DNA of 64,000 bases. Source: UBA4732 sp963823075 (GTDB lineage: Bacteria > Planctomycetota > Planctomycetia > Gemmatales > Gemmataceae). Positions 1 through 8,842 of the stretch are shown here, one piece after another. How positions within the stretch are numbered: the stretch's first letter is position 1; each line of letters begins with the position of its first letter. Location: assembly GCA_963823075.1 (NCBI GenBank), contig CAWGKE010000001.1:1612001-1676000 (forward strand). Reading direction: 5' to 3'. The position numbers and the translations under genes are program-made. The notes under the pieces are model-generated. The model was not told the origin of the DNA. It did not search any database and saw nothing but the letters and a program-made list of their open reading frames with translations.

Positions 1-242
1 TTCATCTGGCGTCGCTGGGACATCCGGTGTGCGGCGACAAGGTGTACTGTCATCTGCTCAACGGCGAGGTGCGGCCGGACTCCAGCGGGGCGCCGCGACT
101 GGCGCTGCACGCCGTCGAGCTGGGTTTCATGCACCCGGCGACGCGCGAACCGCTCCACTGGACCATGCCCCTGCCGCCGGACTTCGAGGCGTTCCTGGAC
201 CGTCTGCGCGGCGGGCCGGGGCGAGGCGATCATGCAGATTAA
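1..242 (+). CDS. RluA-family pseudouridine synthase, C-terminal fragment (cut by window edge)
   Basis: The frame is open from base 3 to the TAA at 240-242, leaving about 79 C-terminal residues. The motif HLASLGHPVCGDKVY matches the conserved C-terminal block of RluA-type synthases (R-H-L-x-x-x-G-H-P-x-x-G-D), which isomerise uridines in rRNA or tRNA. The catalytic Asp region lies outside the window, so the enzyme's target cannot be told. The end overlaps the next gene by 11 bases, which suggests translational coupling. Confidence 0.75.
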   Translation, partial: HLASLGHPVCGDKVYCHLLNGEVRPDSSGAPRLALHAVELGFMHPATREPLHWTMPLPPDFEAFLDRLRGGPGRGDHAD

Positions 243-504
243 ATGGAACGACGAAGACCCCGAAACCGGGCGGCGCCGCTTCCTCAGCGCGGAGCGCTTC
301 GCCGGCGTCTGGAGCTTCAAGTGGAAATGGCAGCGGCGCGGCGACTGGACCAAAGGGCTTCAACCGACAAAGGCGATGTGGGAACACGTTCTCGACGCGC
401 TGCAGCGCCGCTACCGCCGCCGCGAGGGCGTCAGCGAGGAAGACATCACACAGGTCGAGCGCATCCTCAAGGCCTGGATCGAGCCACGCGACCTGGAGGA
501 GTAG
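232..504 (+). CDS. Small hypothetical protein (90 aa)
   Basis: An ATG at 232 lies inside the end of the pseudouridine synthase gene, so the two are probably cotranscribed. The protein is short, hydrophilic and rich in Trp, Arg and Glu (for example WNDEDPETGRRRF near the start). It has no signal peptide, membrane segment or cysteine cluster. I do not recognise a family. Support comes from the overlap, the high-GC coding bias and the acidic/basic balance of a soluble protein. It converges on lspA, which ends at 544. Confidence 0.55.
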   Translation: MQIKWNDEDPETGRRRFLSAERFAGVWSFKWKWQRRGDWTKGLQPTKAMWEHVLDALQRRYRRREGVSEEDITQVERILKAWIEPRDLEE

Positions 505-543
505 TCCCTCGCCGGCGCTTCGGGCTGGTCGTGAGACGCCGCC

Positions 544-1185
544 TTAACCCTTGGGGGTCGGCGTGACGCTGACGCAGGAAACCGGCGCCTGCGTCGGCGC
601 GGCAGCGGCGTTCGGCCGAGCCGCGGCCGGGGCGCCGTCCGCCTTTTCGGTGTTGGCGGCGGCGTGACGGCCGAACGCCTGGAGCAGCAGCAGACCCGCC
701 CCGCACACCAGGCACGAGTCCGCGACGTTGAAGACCGGCCAGTCAAAGAGGTAGTTCCAGTGGAGGAAATCGCGGACGCCGTTGAACACGACGCGATCGT
801 AGAGGTTGCCGAGCGTCCCCGCCAGGATCAGGCCGAGCGCCATGCACACCCACAGATCGCGGGCCGCGCTCGGACGGAAGCTCCAGTAAACGATGGCCGC
901 GGCCGCGAGCAGGCTGACGACGGCGAACGTCCCGTTGGCGAACGTCGCGTGCTCCCGGCCGAGGCCGAACAGGGCGCCCTGGTTGACGCCCGGGACCAGC
1001 GCGCCGTCCGACGTGTACTCGTAACGGGTTTCCAGGGCGAAGCCGGTCTGCGGCCCGGTCTGGAAGAGCCAGTGGACGTGGCGATCCACCGGCGCCAGCC
1101 AATCGAAAACCGCGTACTTGGCGGCCTGGTCGGCGGCCAGGCCGGCCAGGGCCAACGTCCACAAGATCACGCGATACGTTTTCAT
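544..1185 (-). CDS. lspA: Prolipoprotein signal peptidase (signal peptidase II)
   Basis: Aspartyl protease of the inner membrane that cleaves signal peptides of diacylglyceryl-modified prolipoproteins. The 213-residue product has four hydrophobic segments and both catalytic aspartates: D130 in GTLGNLYDR and D156 in VFNVADSC. N-terminal Asp19 of the AADQ motif is also present. A roughly 40-residue periplasmic insertion (residues 31-70) makes it longer than the E. coli enzyme. The start is the ATG at 1185, preceded by GGAG 11 bases upstream; the open frame extends further but into the dksA-like gene. It lies 38 bases downstream of the dksA-like gene and is probably in the same transcript. Two lipoproteins encoded in this window (2131 and 60568) would be substrates. 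Confidence 0.93.
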   Translation of the reverse strand: MKTYRVILWTLALAGLAADQAAKYAVFDWLAPVDRHVHWLFQTGPQTGFALETRYEYTSDGALVPGVNQGALFGLGREHATFANGTFAVVSLLAAAAIVYWSFRPSAARDLWVCMALGLILAGTLGNLYDRVVFNGVRDFLHWNYLFDWPVFNVADSCLVCGAGLLLLQAFGRHAAANTEKADGAPAAARPNAAAAPTQAPVSCVSVTPTPKG

Positions 1186-1223
1186 GTTTTCATCCGCTCC
1201 CGGCCTTTGGGCCGGAGGAACCT

Positions 1224-1592
1224 TCAGGTACTTTGTTGGACCTTCCGGGCGCACGCGACGCAATGGCGGGCGTAGGGCAACGCCTGGAGGCGGGCCTTGG
1301 CGATGGGCTTTTGGCACTCCTCGCAATGGCCGAACGTGCCATGCCGTATGCGCTCCAGCGCTTCGCCGATCTCCCCCAGCACCAGCTCCTGGTTCTGCAT
1401 CAGGCTGAGCGTGAATTCCTGCTCGAAATTGTCAGTGGCGACGTCGGCCATGTCCACCGGGGCGTGTGAACCGCCGGTCTTGGCGCCGTTGGCGCCAAGG
1501 GCCTCGCTGGCCAGGTGCGACACGTCGCCGCGCAGCCGGCTGCGCAGGGCAAGCAGGTTTTCCTGATAGACGTCCAGTTCAGGCTTGGTCAT
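1224..1592 (-). CDS. TraR/DksA-family C4 zinc-finger protein
   Basis: A 122-residue DksA-like protein. Its N-terminal half is a predicted coiled-coil hairpin, and its C-terminal half carries a C4 zinc finger at Cys90, Cys93, Cys111 and Cys114 (HCEEC then HCVAC). Family members bind in the RNA polymerase secondary channel or act as general regulators. The conserved Asp pair at the coiled-coil tip of E. coli DksA is not obvious here, so ppGpp-dependent function is uncertain. The start is ATG 1592 with a GGGGA ribosome-binding site; the longer open frame upstream has no plausible start signal. It is followed by lspA on the same strand. Confidence 0.88.
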   Translation of the reverse strand: MTKPELDVYQENLLALRSRLRGDVSHLASEALGANGAKTGGSHAPVDMADVATDNFEQEFTLSLMQNQELVLGEIGEALERIRHGTFGHCEECQKPIAKARLQALPYARHCVACARKVQQST

Positions 1593-1744
1593 CGCGGTCC
1601 CCGAAAGTCGTTGGGCGAGCCTTCTCCGACCGTTCCACGAACTCACGATATCCCACGCCGGAAAACCCGTCAAGGACGGCGAACGCCGGGCGGTCGGCGG
1701 CGGCGGTAGGGATATACCGGCGGAATGGGGCCGCCGCAAGAGAG

Positions 1745-1858
1745 AAAGGGGTCAGGAGTCAGGGGTCAGGGGTCAGGAGTCAGCAGGAGCGCCCGAAGGT
1801 CGCTTCCTGCCCTGATCCTGTATTTCGTGACCCCTGATCCCTGACCCCTGACCCCTTT
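1745..1858. repeat. Long intergenic inverted repeat, GGGGTCA family
   Basis: The arms at 1745-1775 and 1828-1858 are each built from tandem seven-base units of the GGGGTCA/GGAGTCA type. They pair over about 31 bases with two mismatches around a 52-base centre. The element lies between the divergently oriented dksA-like and lipoprotein genes, so it is not a terminator for either. The same unit recurs at 31507-31596. Confidence 0.8.
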
Positions 1859-2130
1859 GACAAAGGTTCGGGCGCTCCGGCGGGGCGGGGCGGTCTGGGC
1901 GACGGCGCAGTGGAATCGGCCTTGACGCGCCGCGGGTCTGCGGTAAGAGTTGGCTGGTACTACGCGGAATCACCATTCATGGAAGAAGGTCCGTGCGTCG
2001 GCGGCCCGATGGCCCCGCCGGGGCGCGGCCTTTCGGCGTTGCCCGTCCGTCGTCGAACGCCCGTCCGATCCGGTTGGGGAGCCGACCGCGGCCCAGTTGC
2101 TCTGGCCGACTCCCTGACGAGGGCCTTGCC

Positions 2131-3423
2131 GTGCGCACCCGATTCGGGCTTCCCTTGGCGGCCGTCTGCCTGGCGTTGATCGGCTGCGCCACGCCCGGCC
2201 CCAAGCCGAACCCGGCCGACGGTCCTGACGCCCCCTTCACCGGAGCGAAGCTGACCAAGCCCGTGCGCGACGCCTCCACGCCGCCGCCGGAGGCCGACGT
2301 CCTGCTGGCCGGTCAGGTGGTCGAGAAGGCGTTCGGCAAGCGCGTGGCCAACGCCTCCATTCAGGTGATCGACCTGGAAGACCCCGCCCCGTCCGCCCGG
2401 CTCGACGTGAGCGCCAACGCCGATGGGTATTTCTTCATCCCCGGCCTGCAACGCGGCCACCACTACCAGCTCATCGGCCGCATCAAGGACGGCGACCACC
2501 TGCTCAGCGGCATGACGCTGTCCACGCCGCCCAACCCACGGCTGTCGATCTACATCAGCGAGGACCTCACCTCGCCCTCGACGCCCGCGCCGCCGGCGCC
2601 GCCCCTGCCGCCGGCCGCCCCGGCGAAGCCGCCGAGCGACAAGGACGCCCCGACTCCGCCGGCGGCGCTGGCGCCGCCGAAGGCCGGCCCCGACCCCGGA
2701 GCTTCCGCTCCCGCATCGCCCCCGTTCAACAAGATCGCCGACGGACCTGCGCCCGAACCGGGCGGATTCCAGAGCGTCCGGCCGCCTCCCACGGTGACGA
2801 TCCCGAACGGCTCGCCCAACCCGGTGCTGCCGCCGCCCCCACCGTTCGCCCCATCGACGCCGCCGATGGACGCGCCGCCGCCGCCCGTGGACCAGGCCCG
2901 CCACGACGGGCCTCCCGCTCGCTCCGCGCCGCCGTTCTGCGTGTTGGTCGGCAACCGGCTCGACAACTTCTCGCTCCCGACGTTGGCAGGCGGCTCGTGG
3001 GAGTTCCGCCGCGATCCGCCGCGGAAGCTGGTGCTGCTCGACTTCTGGAAGAGCAATTGCGGCCCCTGCCGCGAAGCGATTCCGCACCTGACCCGCTTGC
3101 AGGAGGCATACGGCCGCGATGGATTGGAGGTGGTAGGGATCGCGTATGAGGATGAAGCACCGCCGGCCCAGCAAGCCGTACACGTGCGCGAGGCCGCCAG
3201 TCGCTATCACATCAATTACACCATTCTGATGGGCGCCGACTCGCGCGCCGGCGGCCCCTGTCCGGTGCGCAGCCAGTTCCTGGTGGATCGATTCCCGCGG
3301 TTGGTGCTGATCGACGAGACGGGCGACATCTTGTGGCGGAGCAGCCCGGAGGGGCTGAGCGACGACGAGTTTAGCGCCCTGCAACGCCAGATCGAACAGA
3401 AGCTGTACAAGAGTGGGCGTTAG
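2131..3423 (+). CDS. TlpA-like thiol-disulfide lipoprotein with carboxypeptidase-regulatory-like domain
   Basis: A 430-residue envelope lipoprotein. The GTG start at 2131 is chosen because it gives a clean signal peptide ending in the lipobox LIGC (Cys19), with GAGGG about 8 bases upstream. The long frame upstream of it has no secretion signal. Residues about 55-150 resemble a carboxypeptidase-regulatory-like beta sandwich. Residues about 150-270 are a Pro/Ala-rich linker. The C-terminal third is a thioredoxin fold of TlpA/AhpC-TSA type with redox motif CGPC (Cys310 and Cys313). The likely role is disulfide reduction or exchange at the envelope. The stop codon is inside a small perfect hairpin. 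Confidence 0.87.
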   Translation: MRTRFGLPLAAVCLALIGCATPGPKPNPADGPDAPFTGAKLTKPVRDASTPPPEADVLLAGQVVEKAFGKRVANASIQVIDLEDPAPSARLDVSANADGYFFIPGLQRGHHYQLIGRIKDGDHLLSGMTLSTPPNPRLSIYISEDLTSPSTPAPPAPPLPPAAPAKPPSDKDAPTPPAALAPPKAGPDPGASAPASPPFNKIADGPAPEPGGFQSVRPPPTVTIPNGSPNPVLPPPPPFAPSTPPMDAPPPPVDQARHDGPPARSAPPFCVLVGNRLDNFSLPTLAGGSWEFRRDPPRKLVLLDFWKSNCGPCREAIPHLTRLQEAYGRDGLEVVGIAYEDEAPPAQQAVHVREAASRYHINYTILMGADSRAGGPCPVRSQFLVDRFPRLVLIDETGDILWRSSPEGLSDDEFSALQRQIEQKLYKSGR

Positions 3424-3512
3424 GGCGAGCGGCGCTCGCCCTATGTCGTCCGAGCCGCGACCGTAAGGGAGCGATTTGGACTAAAACCGCTCCCTTATGG
3501 TCGCTGCTCGGA
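3421..3512. repeat. Two adjacent palindromes after the lipoprotein gene
   Basis: A perfect 10-base hairpin (3421-3430 with 3434-3443, 3-base loop) contains the TAG stop of the preceding gene. A longer imperfect palindrome follows (about 3449-3474 with 3486-3512). Its core, GAGCCGCGACCGTAAGGGAG, is shared with the palindrome at 7299-7362. No T-run follows, so a classical rho-independent terminator is not supported, though it could still stop or stabilise the transcript. Confidence 0.75.
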
Positions 3513-3604
3513 TCGGACTCCGTAACGCTCGCCTTGGATGCGTCCCCCCGGAGTCGTACCATAGAGGAAGCGTATTCGACGCCCGCGCCGCTGGGGGACG
3601 ACCG

Positions 3605-4688
3605 ATGGGCCTGCGCACGCCTCTGTACGACTGGCACCTCGCCCATGCCGCCCGGATGGTCGATTTCGGCGGCTGGGACATGCCCGTCCAGTACACGACC
3701 ATCACGGAGGAACACGCCGCCGTCCGCTCCGCCGCCGGCCTTTTCGACGTCAGCCACATGGGCCGCCTCTCCTTCGCCGGACCCGACGCGCTGGCCTTCA
3801 TCCAGCACGTTTACACCAACGACGCCGCCACGATGAAGGACGGTCAGGTCCGCTATGGCCTGATCTGCAACGAGAGCGGCGGCGTCCGCGACGACGTGCT
3901 GGTCTACCGTTGGTCGTACGGTTATGCGATGGTGGTGAATGCGGGAAACCGCGAGAAAATCGTCGCCTGGCTGGCCCAGCAGAAGGGGACGCGCAACGTC
4001 GAGGTGAGCGACCGCACGACGGAAACCGTCATGGCGGCGGTGCAGGGGCCGAAGGCGCTGGAGCTGGTCCGCGGCCTGACGGAGGCCGACCCGTCGCGGT
4101 TGGGTTACTACCACGCCACGCCGACGAAATACCGGGACGGGGATTGCGTCGTGAGCCGAACCGGCTACACCGGCGAGGACGGCGTCGAGATCATCGCACC
4201 GGCGTCGCTGGGCGTGGCGCTGTTTGACGAACTGGCGGCGCGGGGCGCGGCCGTGCGGCCTGGGCGCCCGAGACACGCTGCGGCTGGAGGCGGCCATGCC
4301 GCTGTACGGCCATGAGCTGACGGAGGAAATCGATCCGCTTCAGGCGGGACTCCGCTGGGCGGTGAAGCTGAACAAGGGCGACTTCATCGGCCGCGACGCC
4401 CTGCTCCGTTTGCAGAACGACCAGAATCGTCCGGTGCGCGTTGGGATCGAATTGGGAGGCAAGCGCGTTGCGCGGGAAGGAGCGATGCTCCGTTCAACGT
4501 CCGTTCTTTCACCGGACGGATGCGTCACCAGCGGCACGTTCTCCCCGACGTTGCAGAGGCCGATTGCGATGGCCTACGTCCTGCCGAGGTGCGCCGCCGT
4601 GGGGACCGCCTTGCGCGTGGACGTGCGCGGCAAGGACGAAGCAGCCCGCGTGGTCGCCCTGCCGTTTTATCGCCGACCCAAACCGTGA
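3605..4688 (+). CDS. gcvT: Glycine cleavage T protein (aminomethyltransferase), frameshifted
   Basis: GcvT transfers the methylene group from lipoyl-bound aminomethyl on GcvH to tetrahydrofolate, releasing ammonia. ATG 3605 gives MGLRTPLYDWHLAHAARMVD, the typical start, followed by FDVSHMGR and GYTGEDGVEI. The first frame runs off the alignment after about residue 215 and stops at 4315. The second frame resumes with CGLGARDTLRLEAAM and ends at 4688. One base is gained, or two lost, at about 4240-4262 in a GC-rich run. Together the pieces give a full-length protein of about 360 residues, so a sequencing error is likely. It is first in the gcv cluster. Confidence 0.9.
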
Positions 4689-4722
4689 TCCGTCGCCGCT
4701 CGAACCCGAAGGGAGGACGCGA

Positions 4723-5109
4723 ATGGACCCGCAGAAACTCCGGTATTCCAAGACCCACGAATGGGCCAGCCTCGAAGGCGACGTCTGCACCGTCGGCCTG
4801 ACGAAGTTCGCCGTCGAGCAGCTGACCGACGTGATCTACATCGAGCTGCCCGACGTGGGCGAGCCGACCAGCGCCGGCGACGGTTTCGGCGAAATCGAAT
4901 CCGTGAAATCGGTCAACGACCTGTACGCTCCGGTGGACGGCGAGGTGATCGCCGTGAACGCCCAGCTGGAAACGGACCCGGCGCTGGTGTCGAAAGACCC
5001 CTATGGCGAGGGTTGGCTGGTCAAGATCAAGCTGGACAAGGGCGCGACGCTCGACCATCTGCTGACAGCGGAGCAGTACCAGAAGCAGGTCGCGGCCGAG
5101 GGGCACTGA
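4723..5109 (+). CDS. gcvH: Glycine cleavage H protein
   Basis: A 128-residue lipoyl carrier that shuttles aminomethyl and reduced lipoyl groups between P, T and L proteins. The lipoylation lysine is K62 in GEIESVKSVNDLYAP, within the expected hammerhead fold. ATG 4723 is preceded by GGGAGGA. The length is normal for the family. It lies 34 bases after gcvT and shares its transcript. Its lipoylation probably depends on the lipoate ligase-like gene at the end of the same cluster. Confidence 0.95.
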   Translation: MDPQKLRYSKTHEWASLEGDVCTVGLTKFAVEQLTDVIYIELPDVGEPTSAGDGFGEIESVKSVNDLYAPVDGEVIAVNAQLETDPALVSKDPYGEGWLVKIKLDKGATLDHLLTAEQYQKQVAAEGH

Positions 5110-5130
5110 GCGGCTGAAGCGGAGAAGATC

Positions 5131-5859
5131 ATGAACGTCCTGCTCAAACCGGAAAGGGCCGTCCAGCTGGAGCCGGTCCAGCGTTTCGTGTTGGACTGCG
5201 TCAGCTGGGACGAGTACGAGAAGTTCTTGGACGCGGTCGGCGAACGGCGCATTCGCTTGACCTATGACCGGGGGAGGCTCGAGTTCATGACGGTCTCGTC
5301 CCTGCACGAACGATACAAGCACCTCTTTGGCCTCTTTCTCGCCGTCGTCGCGCTCGAGACCGGCGTCCGCGTCGTTGGCGTTGGATCGACCACGTTCCGG
5401 CGGCGCGACGTGGAACGTGGACTGGAACCTGACGAATGCTACTACCTGCAAAACGCGTCGCGGGTACGCGACATGACGGCGATCGATCTCGCAGTCGATC
5501 CGCCGCCCGACCTGGCGATTGAAGTGGACGTTTCAAGGAGCGTGCTGGATCGCCTGGGCGTTTATGCGGCCTTGCGCGTCCCCGAGCTGTGGCGATTTGA
5601 CGGTCAAGCGGTTGAAGCATACTTGCTGCGGACGGAGGGGGGCTACGAGCAGAACTCGAACAGCGCGGCGCTGCCGTTCTTGCTGCTCGAAGAGCTGGGA
5701 CCGCTGGTGCAGCGCGCGGCTGCCAGGCGGGATGACGCGGAGTGGTTCCGTGAAGTCCAGACTTGGCTGCGCGAGCGGGCGCTGCCGCGGCGGCCGACTG
5801 CGGACGCCCCACCTCCGACCCCGGCCGCCCCCGGTGGGACGGAAGGCCACGCTTCATAA
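5131..5859 (+). CDS. Uma2-family endonuclease-like protein (DUF820)
   Basis: A 242-residue member of the Uma2/DUF820 family, a PD-(D/E)XK nuclease-like fold that is greatly expanded in planctomycetes and cyanobacteria. Visible blocks are YDRGRLEFMTVSSLHE, GLEPDECYYLQN and PPPDLAIEVDVSRS, the last carrying the acidic active-site-like cluster. The C-terminal tail is low-complexity Pro/Ala. ATG 5131 lies 21 bases after gcvH, and the gene sits inside the gcv operon. Biological role and substrate are unknown; nothing links it to glycine metabolism. It may be an insertion that kept the operon's reading direction. Confidence 0.85.
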   Translation: MNVLLKPERAVQLEPVQRFVLDCVSWDEYEKFLDAVGERRIRLTYDRGRLEFMTVSSLHERYKHLFGLFLAVVALETGVRVVGVGSTTFRRRDVERGLEPDECYYLQNASRVRDMTAIDLAVDPPPDLAIEVDVSRSVLDRLGVYAALRVPELWRFDGQAVEAYLLRTEGGYEQNSNSAALPFLLLEELGPLVQRAAARRDDAEWFREVQTWLRERALPRRPTADAPPPTPAAPGGTEGHAS

Positions 5860-5878
5860 CCCTCTTACGGAGGTCTGT

Positions 5879-7288
5879 TTGTCCTACATAGTCAACACCC
5901 CCGACGACCGCGGCGCCATGCTCCAGGCGATCGGCGCCGCTTCGGTGGCGGACCTGTTCAAGAACATCCCGGCGGAGCTGCGGCTCGACCGGCCGCTGGC
6001 CGTGCCGGAAGCCCTCAGCGAGATCGAGCTGACGCGCCGCGCCGCGGAGTTGGCGGCCCGCAACCAGTCGGCCGCGGCCGCCGTCTGCTTCCTCGGCGGC
6101 GGCGCCTACGACCATTTCATCCCCGCCGTCGTGGACGCCGTCGCCGGCCGCAGCGAGTTCTACACAGCCTACACCCCTTACCAGGCAGAGGCCAGCCAGG
6201 GCAGCCTTCAGGCCTTTTTCGAGTTCCAAACGCTGATTTGTCAGCTTACGGAGATGGACGTCGCCAACGCCAGCCTCTACGAAGGCGGCAGCGCCGTCGC
6301 CGAGGCCGTGTTCATGGCGACGGCCGCCACCGGCCGCCACGGCAAGGTCCTCGTCGCCGAAAGCGTCCACCCGGAATACCGCCGCACGCTGACGACCTAC
6401 CTCGCCAACCTGGAGCCGCGCGTCGAGACGCTGCCGACCGCCGACGGCTTCCTCGACCCCGACGACCTGCGCCGCGCGATCGACGACCAGACGCCCTGCG
6501 TGGTGGTGCAGCATCCCAACTTCTTCGGCTGCCTGGAAGAGGTGGAGGAGTTGGCGAAGGCGGCCCACGACCGCGGCGCCCTGTTCATCGTCAGCTACGA
6601 CCCGATCAGCCTCGGCCTACTCAAGCGGCCGGGCCAGTACGGCGCCGACGTGGCCGTGGCCGAGGGCCAGTGCCTCGGCAATCCGATGACCTACGGCGGG
6701 CCGTACCTGGGCCTGCTGTCCTGCCGCGAGCAGTTCCTTCGGCGAATGCCCGGCCGGCTCGTCGGCCAGACCGTGGACCGCAACGGCAAACGCTGCTGGG
6801 TGCTGACGCTGCAAACGCGCGAGCAGCACATCCGCCGCGAAAAAGCCACGAGCAACATCTGCACCAATCAGGGTCTGATGGCTCTCAAGGCCGCGGTCTA
6901 CCTGGCGGCGCTCGGGCCGCAAGGGCTGCGCGAGACGGCCGAATTGTGCCTGCGCAAGGCCCATTACGCTGCCGAGGCGCTGACGAAAGTCCCCGGCGTC
7001 CGGCTGCGCTTTTCGCGGCCGTTCTTCAAGGAATTCACGCTGCAATTGCCGGCCGCCGTGCCGGGACTGCTGGAAGCGCTGCTGGCGGAGGGCTGCCACG
7101 CCGGTCTGCACCTCGGCCGCTGGCTGCCGACGCTCGACGACTGCTGCTCGGTCGCCGTGACGGAGAAGCGGACGCGGGCGGAGATCGACGAATTGACGGC
7201 GGCCCTTGCCAGGGCGCTGGCGCCGGCGTCCCGGCGAACGCGGCCAGAGGTGGGGCGGGATCGGACTGTTGTATTGGAGAGCCGTTAA
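5879..7288 (+). CDS. gcvPA: Glycine dehydrogenase (decarboxylating) subunit 1
   Basis: N-terminal half of the split P protein, which decarboxylates glycine with PLP and passes aminomethyl to GcvH. The TTG start at 5879 has a GGAGG ribosome-binding site 5 bases upstream, and no better start lies nearby. The sequence begins SYIVNTPDDRGAML, and later blocks such as NASLYEGGSAVAEA and TYGGPYLGLLS are characteristic. The 469-residue length fits subunit 1, about 20-30 residues longer at the C-terminus. It forms a heterotetramer with GcvPB, encoded next. Confidence 0.93.
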   Translation: MSYIVNTPDDRGAMLQAIGAASVADLFKNIPAELRLDRPLAVPEALSEIELTRRAAELAARNQSAAAAVCFLGGGAYDHFIPAVVDAVAGRSEFYTAYTPYQAEASQGSLQAFFEFQTLICQLTEMDVANASLYEGGSAVAEAVFMATAATGRHGKVLVAESVHPEYRRTLTTYLANLEPRVETLPTADGFLDPDDLRRAIDDQTPCVVVQHPNFFGCLEEVEELAKAAHDRGALFIVSYDPISLGLLKRPGQYGADVAVAEGQCLGNPMTYGGPYLGLLSCREQFLRRMPGRLVGQTVDRNGKRCWVLTLQTREQHIRREKATSNICTNQGLMALKAAVYLAALGPQGLRETAELCLRKAHYAAEALTKVPGVRLRFSRPFFKEFTLQLPAAVPGLLEALLAEGCHAGLHLGRWLPTLDDCCSVAVTEKRTRAEIDELTAALARALAPASRRTRPEVGRDRTVVLESR

Positions 7289-7298
7289 GGAGCCGCGC

Positions 7299-7362
7299 AT
7301 CCGAGCCGCGACCGTGAGGGAGCGGTTTAGAAAGAGCGCTCCCTTACGGTCGCGGCTCGGAT
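7299..7362. repeat. Palindrome between gcvPA and gcvPB
   Basis: Arms of 26 bases (7299-7324 and 7337-7362) pair with one mismatch around a 12-base loop. The arm shares the core GAGCCGCGACCG with the palindrome at 3449-3512 upstream of gcvT, so the same repeat occurs twice around this operon. It is intercistronic between two cotranscribed subunit genes, which suggests mRNA processing or stability rather than termination. Confidence 0.8.
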
Positions 7363-7384
7363 CGCTCACGAAAACGACCTGCTC

Positions 7385-8842
7385 ATGGAAAAGAATCAAT
7401 CCACCGCCCTGCTGTTTGAGCTGAGCCGCCCCGGTAGGCGCTGCACCCGCCTGCCGGAATGCGACGTGCCGGCCCCGGAAGCGAAGGAGCTGCTGCCGGC
7501 CGCCGCCCTGGCCGACGCGCCGCCTCCCTTGCCGGAGGTCGCCGAGATCGACCTGGTGCGCCACTTCGTCAACCTCTCGACGAAGAACATGGCCATAGAC
7601 ACCAATTTCTATCCGCTCGGTTCGTGTACCATGAAGTACAACCCGAAGCGGCACGAGCGCCTGGCCGCCCTGCCGGGCCTGGCCGAGATGCACCCGCTCC
7701 AGAGCGACGCTTCCTCGCAAGGGATGCTCGAGATCCTCTGGGACATGCAGAATACCCTGGCGGAGATCGCGGGTTTGGACGCCGTGTCGCTGCAGCCGGC
7801 GGCCGGCGCCCAGGGCGAGCTGACCGCCCTGCTGGTGGCCCACTCCTACTTCCGCGACCGCCATGAGGAGGAGCGGACGCGTGTCCTCATCCCCGACAGC
7901 GCCCACGGCACCAATCCGGCCAGCGCCGCCATCGCCGGCTTCGACGCCGTCCCCGTCAAGAGCGACGCCCGCGGCCTGGTGGACCTGGCCGACTTCAAGG
8001 CGAAACTGGACGGCCGCGCCGCCGTCTTCATGATCACCAACCCGAACACGCTCGGCCTGTTCGACCCGCAAATAGCGGAGATAACGGAGCTGGTTCATCG
8101 CCAGGGGGCGCTGGTCTACCTCGACGGCGCCAACATGAACGCCATCCTCGGCATGACGCGGCCGGGCGACTTCGGCGTGGACATGATGCACTACAACGTC
8201 CACAAGACGTTCACCGGCCCGCACGGCGCCGGCGGTCCCGGCGCGGGGCCGATCGCCGTGCGCGAACCGCTGGCGCCGTTCCTGCCGGCCCCGATCGTCG
8301 TGAAGGGCGACGGCGGCTTTCGGCTCGACCACGACCGGCCCAAGTCGATCGGCCGCGTCCGCAGCTTCTTCGGCAACGTCGGCATCCTCTTGCGCGGCTG
8401 GTTCTACATCCGCACGCTCGGCCCGGCCGGGCTGCGCGAGGTCAGCGAGAACGCCGTTCTCAACGCCAACTACCTGTTGAGCCGGCTGAAAGCGATTTAC
8501 GAGGTCCCGCACGGCGACCGCTGCATGCACGAGTTCGTCGCCAGCGCCCGCCGGCTGCGGCGCGAGCGCGGCATCAGCGCGATGGACGTCTGCAAGCGGC
8601 TGCTCGATTTCGGCTACCACGCGCCGACGGTATACTTTCCGCTGGTGGTGCCGGAGGCGCTGATGATCGAGCCGACGGAAACCGAGAGCAAGGAGACGCT
8701 CGACGCCTTCGCGGACGCCCTGATCCGCATCCACGGCGAAGAACCGGCGTTCCTCCAGCAGGCCCCGCACACGCTCGGCTTCAGCCGGCCCGACGAGGTG
8801 CGCGCGGCCCGACAGCCGATCCTGCGATGGAAACCCGAATAA
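7385..8842 (+). CDS. gcvPB: Glycine dehydrogenase (decarboxylating) subunit 2
   Basis: C-terminal half of the split P protein, carrying the PLP lysine. Lys274 lies in YNVHKTFTGPHGAGGPG, the Schiff-base motif. The 485-residue product starts at ATG 7385 with MEKNQSTALLFELSRPG, typical for the family. NFYPLGSCTMKYNPK and DSAHGTNPASAA are further conserved blocks. The end overlaps the lipoate ligase-like gene by 16 bases, which indicates coupled translation. Confidence 0.95.
   Translation: MEKNQSTALLFELSRPGRRCTRLPECDVPAPEAKELLPAAALADAPPPLPEVAEIDLVRHFVNLSTKNMAIDTNFYPLGSCTMKYNPKRHERLAALPGLAEMHPLQSDASSQGMLEILWDMQNTLAEIAGLDAVSLQPAAGAQGELTALLVAHSYFRDRHEEERTRVLIPDSAHGTNPASAAIAGFDAVPVKSDARGLVDLADFKAKLDGRAAVFMITNPNTLGLFDPQIAEITELVHRQGALVYLDGANMNAILGMTRPGDFGVDMMHYNVHKTFTGPHGAGGPGAGPIAVREPLAPFLPAPIVVKGDGGFRLDHDRPKSIGRVRSFFGNVGILLRGWFYIRTLGPAGLREVSENAVLNANYLLSRLKAIYEVPHGDRCMHEFVASARRLRRERGISAMDVCKRLLDFGYHAPTVYFPLVVPEALMIEPTETESKETLDAFADALIRIHGEEPAFLQQAPHTLGFSRPDEVRAARQPILRWKPE

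Noticed and set aside
1960..3384. 474-codon minus-strand frame opposite the TlpA-like lipoprotein
   Set aside because: Composition is Arg/Gly repeats; the plus strand has a lipobox and CGPC motif, so the plus frame is the gene.
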